Shown one piece after another: positions 1-8,790 of a stretch of DNA of 36,869 nucleotides. Location of the stretch: assembly GCA_947628395.1 (NCBI GenBank), contig CANQZP010000003.1, positions 1-36,869 of the forward strand, read 5' to 3'. The translations under genes and the position numbers were made by a program. The notes under the pieces are model-generated. The model was given only the letters and a program-made list of their open reading frames with translations, had not been told where the DNA came from and did not search any database. This DNA is from an uncultured Clostridia bacterium. GTDB lineage: Bacteria > Bacillota > Clostridia > TANB77 > CAG-508. Each line of letters opens with the position of its first letter. Position 1 is the first letter of the stretch.

Positions 1-112
1 GCATTAAACAGCCCTCATCGGTCCCCACAGCAAACAACCTTGAAAAATAGATGGAAATCCCTTCGCGCTGGTGTATTGTATAAAAAAATATATATGAACA
101 AGGAGGAAAGAA

Positions 113-1499
113 ATGAAACATAAGAATAAATTTATTGCAAAAGGTGTAGGAGCAGGCAGAAGGGCGGACACAAGTCCCGCCCCTACAAGATTTGTTAGAG
201 GAGAATCTGCTATTACATTGATTGCGCTGGTTATTACTATTATTGTTTTGTTGATTTTGGCTGGTGTGACGATTGCTATGGTGGTTGGTGATAATGGAAT
301 TTTAACTAGAGCAAAAGAAGCTAAGAGTGCGACTGAAATAGCAGAAGAGAATGAGAAAAGGGAGCTTGCAAGGGCAGAGGCTGCAATGAATATGGAAAAT
401 ACAACTTATGAAGGGATAACTATACCAGCAGGATTTGCACCAACAAGGATAGATGGGGAAAATAAGGTAGAAGATGGATTAGTTATAACAGATTCAGAAG
501 GAAATGAGTTTGTTTGGATACCATGGGAAGACATTACTGATGAAAAATATAAAGAAGCACAAGATATGGTAATAGATAAAAATTGGAGTCATAATGATGC
601 ATATGTATCAAATGGTGGAACTGATGGAAAAGGGTGGAGTGATGATTATTCGACTGATGACAAAAATATACTAGATAAACAATATACAGGAGAAAATGTT
701 CTTCCAACAGAAGATTGGATAAAGGAAAAACAAACAGATGTAGCAAAGACAAGTATAGTAAAATATAAAGGATTTTATGTAGCAAGATATGAAGCTGGAA
801 TTCCGAAAGAGGCTACTGGTTTTTATGTATTACCTGATGAAAAGGAAAATTTAACATATACAATTGATGGAAGAGGAAATATTGGAGAGACTAATAAAAT
901 AAAAAGCTTGTCACCAGTAAGTAAAAAAGGAGTACAAGCTTGGAACTTTATAACACAGCCAAATGCAAAACTTGTGGCAGAAAATATGTATGCAGGAAGT
1001 AGTAGTGTAGGAAGTTACTTAATAGATTCTGGAGCATGGAATCATATATGTGATGGAATATTTAATGGTCGAGATGAAAGTAAAAGTATAACAAATTCAA
1101 GTAATTGGGGAAATTATAAAGATAATAAAACTACAAATTATAATGCTATAGAAGGGTTATGGGCACAGCATGAATATGTCAGTTCATGGGGCTATGCTTC
1201 AGATTACAATAATGGAAAAGTAAACTTGAACCCCGGAGGCACAAATAGAATAGAACTAGAAACAGGAGCAAGTGAAGATTTTAAAAATTATAATATATAT
1301 GATATGGCAGGAAATATGTGGGAATGGACAACTGCACATAACATAAATGAAACTAAAACTAATATGTTCGCTGTTCCGCGTGGCCGGTAGCTTCCATAAC
1401 AGCGGAACTAGCACCCCTGCAGTATGTGCACATGGTAATTTTCCTTCGAGTAACTATCTCATTGACGTTGGCTTTCGCGTTGTGCTTTATTTAAAATAA
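113..1499 (+). CDS. Prepilin-like N-terminal segment fused to FGE-sulfatase/C-type-lectin-fold-like C-terminus; needs +1 frameshift at CGG 1385-1387
   Basis: N-terminus RGESAITLIALVITIIVLLILAGVTIAMV resembles a type IV pilin-like hydrophobic helix; C-terminus YDMAGNMWEWTT then, after skipping C1385, RGGSFHNSGTSTPAVCAHGNFPSSNYLIDVGFRVVLYLK-stop (taa 1497-1499), typical of the FGE-sulfatase family. Zero frame stops at TAG 1388. Confidence 0.75.
161..188 (+). repeat. Short GC-rich repeat, class A (GGGCGGACACAAGTCCCGCCCCTACA), in frame inside the ORF
   Basis: Matches consensus GGGC(G/A)GA..CAAG.CC.GCCCCTACA seen about 9 times in the window; preceded by tgtaggagcaggc, which forms an imperfect inverted repeat with it. 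Confidence 0.8.
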
Positions 1500-1514
1500 G
1501 AAATGCATTTTGAC

Positions 1515-1540
1515 TTGTAGGGGCGATTTTAATCGCACGT
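1515..1540 (-). repeat. Short palindromic repeat, class B (TGTAGGGGCGATTTTAATCGCAC)
   Basis: Nearly the same block, including flanking ataagaaa.gcattttg.ctt, recurs at 36700-36742. Confidence 0.75.
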
Positions 1541-1550
1541 ATATACAATT

Positions 1551-1595
1551 AAAAAAATCTATGCTCGATAAAAATGTGCATAGATTTTTTTAATT
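1551..1595. terminator. Probable rho-independent terminator
   Basis: AAAAAATCTATGC...GCATAGATTTTTTT stem followed by a T-rich tract. Confidence 0.75.
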
Positions 1596-1783
1596 TTTTA
1601 TTGACAATAGTAAGAAAAAGTGGTTATATATAAGTGTATTTTAAATCAAAGGATTTTTAATTCCTAATTTTTTTTCTAAAAGAAAATCAAAAACAAAATT
1701 AAAAAATCAAATAGGAGGTGGTAAGTTAATTTTTCGTGCAAAAATAAAATATAAAAATATCAATAATCTTGTAAAGAAAAGAA

Positions 1784-1864
1784 TGTAGGGGCGGGCCTTG
1801 CGTCCGCCCAAAAGATTAAGAAAAAGACGAAAGAAAAGGGCAGAGACAAGCCCTGCCCCTACAA
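1784..1864. repeat. Pair of class A repeats in inverted orientation (palindromic unit)
   Basis: TGTAGGGGCGGGCCTTGCGTCCGCCC (1784-1809) and GGGCAGAGACAAGCCCTGCCCCTACA (1838-1863) are inverted copies about 28 bp apart. Confidence 0.8.
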
Positions 1865-2700
1865 TACGTTTAAATTATTTTTTTGCTAAAAAAGGTAATG
1901 AAGAATTCCTAATTGATTTTTTAGAAGCTATTTTAAAGATAGATATAGAAAAAATAGAAATTAGGGAAGAGGTAAATTTAGAAAAACTAAAGAATGAAGA
2001 AAAAGGTGGAAGACTAGACTTGCAAGCAACACTGAATGATGGAATAATAGTGAATATAGAGCTGCAGATTAAGAATGAAAAAAATATAGAAAAAAGAAGT
2101 TTAGTGTATGCAGCAAAAACAATGTCAAGAGAAACAAAAGTAGGAACCAAATATAAAGATATAAAACAGGTAATAATGATAAATATATTAAATTATAAAA
2201 TGTTACCTTATGAAGAATATATATCAGAAACAGTAACAGTATTAAAAGAACATAGAGAATATGAAGCAGTAGAAGGTGTAAAGTGGTATTTCATAGAATT
2301 ACCGAAATTTAGGAAGGCAAAACCGGATATGAACGAAAAGCTAAATCAGTGGCTAGCGTTCATAGATGATAAAGATAGGGGGTTAATAGAAATGGCAGAG
2401 AAGAAGAATAAGACAATAGAAAAGGCTAGAGTAGAGATGGATTATTTAACAGGAGATGAGGAATTAGAAAGATTAGCAGAATTAAGAGAAAAGTGGGCAA
2501 TGGATTATGATAGTGGAATAAGTGATGCAAGAGAAGAAGGACGTACCGATGGGATAAAAATTGCACAGAAAAGAATGATAAAGAAATTGTTAAAAATAAA
2601 AATGCCATTAGAAGATATTGAAAAAGTTTCTGAATTATCTATGGAAGAAATTTTAAAGATAAAAGAAGAAATAAATCAAGAAGAAAATATTGATAATTAA
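1798..2700 (+). pseudogene. Rpn/PD-(D/E)XK nuclease family transposase-like protein, 5' end disrupted by palindromic repeat
   Basis: NYFFAKKGNEEFLIDFLEAIL...GGRLDLQATLNDGIIVNIELQI...Y...L and a C-terminal REEGRTDGIKIAQKRMIKKLL tail are characteristic of the Rpn family. The in-frame TAG at 1786-1788 lies in the repeat and the only nearby in-frame start is TTG 1798 inside the repeat. Confidence 0.65.
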
Positions 2701-2716
2701 AGCTAATATTATACTA

Positions 2717-2787
2717 AAGAGGACATCTTCAAAAAGTTTATACAAAAATCAGGAAAAAGGATGAGATTTTTTGAGGGTGTCCTGTTT
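2717..2787. other. Long inverted repeat (AGGACATCTTCAAAAA...TTTTTTGAGGGTGTCCT), possible terminator or palindromic element
   Basis: Complementary arms visible between the Rpn-like ORF and the ylmH-like gene. Confidence 0.5.
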
Positions 2788-2815
2788 GGTTTATAAAAGA
2801 GAAAGTTGGTAAAAA

Positions 2816-3596
2816 ATGCAAAGTGAAAATAAACAATTAGAAGCTAGTAAATTACTTATTGCTAAAATGAGGGATAAGGAAAAGCTTTGTAAAATAAAAA
2901 ATAAAATTACTTATACAGATTTTTTAGATATGTATCAAAAAAGTATTTTATTAAAAGAGATAAAAAATGATTATATTATTTTTGGTGGATATGATGGTGC
3001 TGAAAGAGAGATATTGTTATTTTATCCAGATAAAATTGAAAAAGATATTGCTAAAAAATATTTTTATAATTTATTAAAAGTTATAAGTATAACTCTTCCT
3101 AATGATTTAATAGGTGAGTATGAACATAGAGTTTATTTAAGTGGTATTATGAAGTTAGGTTTAGAAAGAGAGAAATTTGGAGATATTATTGTTTATAAAG
3201 AAGGTGCTGATATAATAACTTTTGAAGATAATATTCAGTATTTAATAAATGGATTAATGTCTCTAAAAAGATTTAGAAAATGTAATTTTGAAATAAAAGA
3301 TATATCTGAAATAGTGAGTAAGGAAGATGAATATGAAGAATTTTCTATTATTTTGCCATCAATGAGAATTGATAATTTTGTTTCAGAGATTGCTAGAGTT
3401 TCAAGAAATAGAGCAAATGAAATTATAGAAAGTCAAAGAGTTTTTATAAATTCTGAATTAGTGTTAAAATCATCAAAATTAGTAAATATAAGTGATATAA
3501 TTACAATTAGGGGAAAAGGAAAGTTTATTGTAGGAGAGATTTTGAGAAAAACTGAGAAGCGGAAAAAGTGTTTTAAATATAAAAAAGAGAAAATAA
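2816..3596 (+). CDS. ylmH: YlmH/RqcP-like S4-domain RNA-binding protein; C-terminus restored by +1 frameshift at CGG 3560-3562
   Basis: S4-domain signature MRIDNFVSEIARVSRNRANEIIESQRVFINSELVLKSSKLVNISDIITIRGKGKFIVGEI. Skipping C3560 gives KTEKGKSVLNIKKRK-stop, matching the family's TKKG.xxVxIKK-type end; zero frame gives KRKKCFKYKKEKIKHAQ. Confidence 0.75.
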
Positions 3597-3716
3597 AACA
3601 TGCGCAATGAGATGTACCAATTGTGCAGTATTATAATGCAATTTTTTTGTTGCATAGTTTTTTGTATTTTGATATAATTTATCTTGTAAAATAAAAGTGT
3701 TGGGAGTTAGAATCTA

Positions 3717-5331
3717 ATGGATAAAGTAAAGCTTAAGTTTCATATATTGGCTGTAATTTGTATAGTTATTTTTTGTATAGCAATTTCGCCTAAAGAGCTT
3801 CAAAATGATACTTTTTATACTATAAGAATTGGTGAGTATATTACAGAAAATGGTATTCGGAAATTTAACTGAAGATCCTTTTTCTTGGCATGATTTAAGT
3901 TATACTTTTCCACATTGGTTGTATGATTTGGGGATTTATAATGTTTATAATTTGTTTGGATGGAACGGATTGTATGCTTCTACATTAGTTTTGGCTTCTA
4001 TTTTAGGATTGTCTATTTATTTCACGTCTAGTAAATTTTCTAAAAACCCTGGACTTTCCCTTATTTTTACTTTAATTGCTATGTATGTTATGAAGCCGTA
4101 TTTGGCAGTTAGAGCACAATTAGTAACTTTTATTTTGTTTGTTCTTACTATTTATTTTATAGAGAAATTTTTGGAGTCAAAAAAATTAAAATATGGACTG
4201 GTATTATTAGTAATACCTATTTTAATTGCTAATTTACATTTAGCTGTATGGCCATTTTATTTTGTTTTGTTTTTACCATATTTTGCCGAATATTTACTTT
4301 CTTCTAATTTATTTAGTTTTAATACTATTATTAAGATGAAGATTTTATTTTATAAGTTCATAGGTAAAAATGAAAAGATTGATGAACTTAATGAAAAGAT
4401 AGAGAAAAATAATATAATAAGAGAAAAATCAAAGAAAAATCCATACAAGTTGGAGATAAAAAAAATAGATAATGTGAAATATTTACTTTTGATTTTTTTA
4501 ATTGCTATATTTACAGGACTACTTACTCCTACTGGAGCTAGTACACCTTATACTTATTTATATAAGACTTTTATTGGAAATAGTACAAGTGTAATTAATG
4601 AACACTTACCACTTACTTTAGTCCAAAGCCCAGAATTTTGTTTTACTTTAATTGTTTGTTTTGCAATTTTAATTTTTACAGATATTAAAATAAGATTAAA
4701 AGATTTCTTATTTTTTGCAGGTTTACTGTATCTTTCATTTAAAACTAAAAGACAGATTTCAATGTTTACTTTAATTTGTTATCCTATATTTATTAAGTTA
4801 ATTGCTAATTTATTTGAAAGACAGGATAAAAAATTTGCAGAAAAATTAATGAAGTTTTTTACTAACTGGTTTGGAGCTACAGTTACATTAGGTTTTATTA
4901 TAATATTAGGATTATATTTATATAAGCCTCAGGTAAATAGCAAATATATAAATGATACTCAGTATCCTGTGGAGGCTTCAAAATGGATAAAGGAAAATTT
5001 AAATTTAGATGAAATAAGATTATTTAATGAATATAATTATGGTAGTTATTTATTATATGAAGGAATTCCTGTTATGATTGATTCTAGATGTGATTTATAT
5101 ACACCTGAGTTTAATACAAAGACAGGAAATCCCGAAGATGGAACTGATATTTTTATGGATGTACAAAATGTAGTTACTTTATCAAAAGGTTATGAAAAAA
5201 TTTTTGAAAAATATGATATTACACATGTAATTTTATATAAAAATGCAAAATTAGCAGTACAGCTTAAAAGAGATTCAAAGTATAATAAATTGTATCAAGA
5301 TGATTATTTTATTATATTTGAGAGGAGATAA
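3717..5331 (+). CDS. Polytopic membrane protein, function unknown; needs +1 frameshift at CGG 3858-3860
   Basis: ATG 3717 gives MDKVKLKFHILAVICIVIFCIAISPKELQNDTFYTIRIGEYITENGI; skipping C3858 continues into GNLTEDPFSWHDLSYTFPHWLYDLGIYN... (ORF track 3829-5331). Zero frame stops at TGA after KFN. Confidence 0.75.
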
Positions 5332-5333
5332 GG

Positions 5334-6260
5334 ATGTTAAAAAAAAGATATGTAATAACTGAAAATCATGCTCAGTTGAGGCTTGATAAAGTTATTATAT
5401 TAGAAGATGATTCGTTTTCTAGAATGGCAATTCAAAGGTTATTAGATGAGGGAAAAATTACTGTAAATGGAAAGATAGAAAAACAGTCATATAAAGTGAA
5501 AAAAGATGATGTTATTGAAATTATCTGCGATGAGCCTAAAGAGTCAGATGTAGTACCTGAGGATATTCCTCTTGATATTATTTATGAAGATGATGATATT
5601 GTTATTGTTAATAAAGAAAAAGGAATGGTAGTACATCCTGGTGCAGGTAATGAAAGTGGTACTTTAGTAAATGCTATTATGGCTAGATGTAAGGATTCTT
5701 TGTCTGGTATAGGTGGTAAAATAAGGCCTGGGATTGTTCATAGAATTGATAAAGATACTTCTGGTATTTTAATTATAGCTAAAAATGATAAAGCTCATAT
5801 TGATATTAGTAATCAGATTAAAGAGCATTTGGTAAAAAAGACTTATGTAGCTTTAGTCAGAGGTAGATTAAAAGAAAATGAGGCTACTATTGATATGCCA
5901 ATAGGTAGAAGTACTAAAGATAGAAAAAAGATGGCTGTAAATAAGAACGGAAAAAAAGCTGTTACTCATATTAAAGTGTTAAAGAAGTATGATGATTTTA
6001 CTTTTTTAGAAGTTCAAATAGAAACTGGTAGGACTCATCAAATTAGAGTTCATTTGGCAGAGATTGGTTTTCCTATTGTTGGTGATTATACATATTCAAA
6101 CGGAAAAAATCCTTTTGGTGTAGAAGGGCAAATGTTACATGCAAAAAAAATTGAATTTGTACATCCAACGACGAAGAAAAGAGTTTCTTTTGAAGCTCCT
6201 TTACCTAAATATTTTGAAGAAGTTCTTGAAAAAATAGATAATATTAAGAAAGGAATATAA
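5334..6260 (+). CDS. rluD: RluA/RluD-family 23S rRNA pseudouridine synthase
   Basis: S4-like N-terminus and GIVHRIDKDTSGILIIAKND, ETGRTHQIRVHLA motifs. Confidence 0.92.
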   Translation: MLKKRYVITENHAQLRLDKVIILEDDSFSRMAIQRLLDEGKITVNGKIEKQSYKVKKDDVIEIICDEPKESDVVPEDIPLDIIYEDDDIVIVNKEKGMVVHPGAGNESGTLVNAIMARCKDSLSGIGGKIRPGIVHRIDKDTSGILIIAKNDKAHIDISNQIKEHLVKKTYVALVRGRLKENEATIDMPIGRSTKDRKKMAVNKNGKKAVTHIKVLKKYDDFTFLEVQIETGRTHQIRVHLAEIGFPIVGDYTYSNGKNPFGVEGQMLHAKKIEFVHPTTKKRVSFEAPLPKYFEEVLEKIDNIKKGI

Positions 6261-6264
6261 AATT

Positions 6265-6985
6265 TTGGAAGAGATGAGACTTCAGAAATTTCTTGCTCAG
6301 GCTGGTATTGCTTCTAGGCGAAGGTGCGAGGAGTTTATAGAGCATGGAAGAGTAAGTGTGAATGGAAAAGTAGTAACTGAGCTTGGAATAAAGGTAAATC
6401 CTGATGTTGATAAGATTGAATTTGAAGGTAAATTGCTTAGAATAGAAGATAAGAAAGTGTATATATTACTTAATAAACCTATTGGTTATGTTACAACTTC
6501 TGATGAACAGTTTGGAAGAGATAAGGTATTAGATTTAGTAAAGGTAAAAGAAAGAGTTGTTCCTGTTCGGAAGATTGGATATGTATACTTCTGGTGCACT
6601 AATTCTTTCTAATGATGGTGATTTTGTATATAAGGTTACTCATCCTAAACATGAAATTGAGAAAACTTATACTGTTACTGTAAAAGGTGAGGTTACTTCT
6701 GAAGAAATTGATATGTTGAGATGTGGAGTAGAGATTGAGCCAGGTGTTATAACAAGGAAAGCCAAAGTCAAAAGGATTATGTGGGATGAGGAAAATAATA
6801 AATCTAGGCTTGAAATTATTATTCATGAAGGAAAAAATAGGCAAGTTAGAAAAATGTGTGAGGCAATAGGGAAAAAAGTTTTGGCTCTTCATCGTTCAAA
6901 AATAGGAAATATTGATGTTAGGGATATTCCTTTGGGAAAATGGAGATACTTAAAGAAAGAGGAGATTGAATGGTTGTTAAAATAA
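6265..6985 (+). CDS. rluB: RluB/RsuA-family pseudouridine synthase; needs +1 frameshift at CGG 6568-6570
   Basis: MRLQKFLAQAGIASRRRCEEFI...VPV | GRLDMYTSGALILSNDGDFVYKVTHPKHEIEKTY...GKNRQVRKMCEAIG. The conserved GRLDxxTSGxLxLTNDG motif is rebuilt only by skipping C6568. Confidence 0.92.
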
Positions 6986-7003
6986 AAATTGTTAGAACAG
7001 AAA

Positions 7004-7030
7004 AGGGCGGACGCAAGGCCCGCCCCTACA
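7004..7030 (+). repeat. Class A repeat (GGGCGGACGCAAGGCCCGCCCCTACA)
   Basis: Matches consensus; intergenic between rluB and the S1-domain gene. Confidence 0.8.
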
Positions 7031-7095
7031 AAGCCTCGTTTGATTGTATAAAAAATTAAAATATTATTAACGAAAGAAAAAGGAGAGAAGATACT

Positions 7096-7597
7096 ATGGA
7101 AAATTTTGATGGAATAAAATGGATTAGAGAAGAAGCAAAGCAAGGAGATATTTTAAATCGGAACTGTTAAAAATATTAAACCATTTGGAGCTTTTGTTGA
7201 AGTAGATAATGGTGTTGTAGGACTTTTACATATAGAAGATATTTCTGTTTCTAGGATAAAATCTCCTGAAGAAAGATTTTCTATTGGACAAAACATAAAA
7301 GTTATGGTAAAATCTATAGATAAGGACTTAAATAGAATTGAATTAACTCATAAAGAGCTTCTAGGTTCTTGGGAAGATAATATTATTTCTTATCATGAGG
7401 GTGAAAGAGTAAAGGGAATTATTAAAGAGCCTGATAAGAATAAGAATGGTATATTTATTGAGCTAAAACCTAATTTAGTTGGACTTGCTGAGTATAAAGA
7501 AGGTTATGAGTATGGTCAAGAAGTTGAGGTTTTTATTAAAAAGATTATAAAAGATAAGAAGAAAATTAAACTTCTTATATGTGACAACCTAAAATAA
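7096..7597 (+). CDS. S1 RNA-binding domain protein; needs +1 frameshift at CGG 7159-7161
   Basis: ATG 7096 after aggagag; MENFDGIKWIREEAKQGDILN | GTVKNIKPFGAFVEVDNGVVGLLHIEDISVSRIKSPEERFSIGQNIKVMVKSIDK. Canonical S1 motif GxVxxIxxFGAFV rebuilt by skipping C7159; zero frame stops two codons after CGG. Confidence 0.9.
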
Positions 7598-7620
7598 TAA
7601 TTTAAATAGGAGGTAAAAAA

Positions 7621-8556
7621 ATGGTTGAAGATGAAAAAATTAAGACGACTGTATCACCATTTGCTATGAAAGAAGGCGAAATTAAAAATTTTGATGGTAA
7701 GGATGGATATGTTTCGATTAATCAAATTATCCATAGAATGAACATTGGGCATATAACTGAAATACATTTTAAGATTTTGGAGCTTGTTAATGAATTTGAA
7801 TTCATGACTTCAAGACAGATTTATCAAATGCTACTTTATAAAAATGCTGATATAAAATCACAAGATAAGTTAAATAATAAATTAGAGCAATTAGTTAAGA
7901 CTAAAATTCTTACTAGATATTTCTTTTCAAATGAAGATGGAAAATGTATTTATCGTGTATATTGTTTAGAGAAGATGGGAAAATATTTACTAAATTCTAG
8001 AAATATAGAGTGTAAATGGCAACCTACTGATAACACTAAACCTGTTTCTATGATGAAGAAAAGATTAGCTGGAAATCAAATTATTATAGCATATTTAAGA
8101 AAGGTTAAGGCTTTTGACAAATATACTGTTAAACCTGCTTTAACTGCTAAAAAATTAGCTAAGGTTTTTAAAGCTAATGCTGGTGTTAGATTGACTAAGA
8201 ATAATGTTTCTATTGATTTTATTTTTGAAGTTGTAAGAAGAGAAGAGGATTGGGAACAAAAATTTATTGATAGAATGAAGTTGTATGAGGATTTTTATGA
8301 AGATTTTGTTCAGTTCGATTCTGGTTTTGAAAAAGTTCCTCAACTTATAATTGTTGCTGAAGATGAAAAACATATGGTTGAGATTTTTAAAGAGATTGTT
8401 ACTAAGAAAATAAATCTTAAAAATATTAAATTGTATTTTACTGATGATTTAAATCAGAATGCTACTACTTTGGATAAGTCTTTAGTAGAATTTACTACTG
8501 ATAAAACTACTGGAAAGTATAAGATGAATAATGTGGAAGTTAAATTATTAGGATAA
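7621..8556 (+). CDS. Replication-relaxation-like (winged-helix) protein
   Basis: 311 aa ORF with strong RBS (aggaggtaaaaaa-ATG); N-terminal HFKILELVNEFEFMTSRQIYQMLL helix-turn-helix-like pattern. Confidence 0.5.
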   Translation: MVEDEKIKTTVSPFAMKEGEIKNFDGKDGYVSINQIIHRMNIGHITEIHFKILELVNEFEFMTSRQIYQMLLYKNADIKSQDKLNNKLEQLVKTKILTRYFFSNEDGKCIYRVYCLEKMGKYLLNSRNIECKWQPTDNTKPVSMMKKRLAGNQIIIAYLRKVKAFDKYTVKPALTAKKLAKVFKANAGVRLTKNNVSIDFIFEVVRREEDWEQKFIDRMKLYEDFYEDFVQFDSGFEKVPQLIIVAEDEKHMVEIFKEIVTKKINLKNIKLYFTDDLNQNATTLDKSLVEFTTDKTTGKYKMNNVEVKLLG

Positions 8557-8567
8557 TCTATAAATGC

Positions 8568-8602
8568 AAACGGTCTGCCAAACGGCAGACCGTTTATTTA
8601 GC
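8568..8602 (+). terminator. Rho-independent terminator
   Basis: AAACGGTCTGCC-aaac-GGCAGACCGTTT hairpin then TATTTA. Confidence 0.85.
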
Positions 8603-8761
8603 CTAAACAGTAAACTAAAATTGCAAACCCCTATTTTTTGACGTAAGTACCCTGAGGCAAAATAACTGTTTTGGCTAAATGTGGATAAAAAGTAACCACA
8701 TTAAAATTATAGTATCTTATTCAAAAAAAGTCAATAGTATACATAAATATGAAATAAAAAA

Positions 8762-8785
8762 AAGGGCGATTAATAATCGCCCTTA
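8762..8785 (-). terminator. Palindromic terminator (AAGGGCGATTAATAATCGCCCTT), core identical to class B repeat
   Basis: Perfect palindrome just downstream of the minus-strand ATPase gene. Confidence 0.7.
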
Positions 8786-8790
8786 AATAA

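Noticed and set aside
534-785. Antisense ORFs inside coding genes (e.g. 534-785, 1875-2150, 11620-11985, 12001-12411, 32266-32544)
   Set aside because: Opposite a clear coding gene, low-complexity composition, no RBS or family signature; byproducts of the AT-rich sense strand.
6557-6985. Separate downstream ORFs (6557, 7304, 3829, 35387) as independent genes
   Set aside because: They lack good starts/RBS at the required positions and contain only the C-terminal parts of single known proteins.
6889-7143. Minus-strand ORFs 6889-7143, 17395-17586 and 19781-20122
   Set aside because: Reading through the GC-rich repeats produces VGAGLVSAL-like strings; repeat artefacts.
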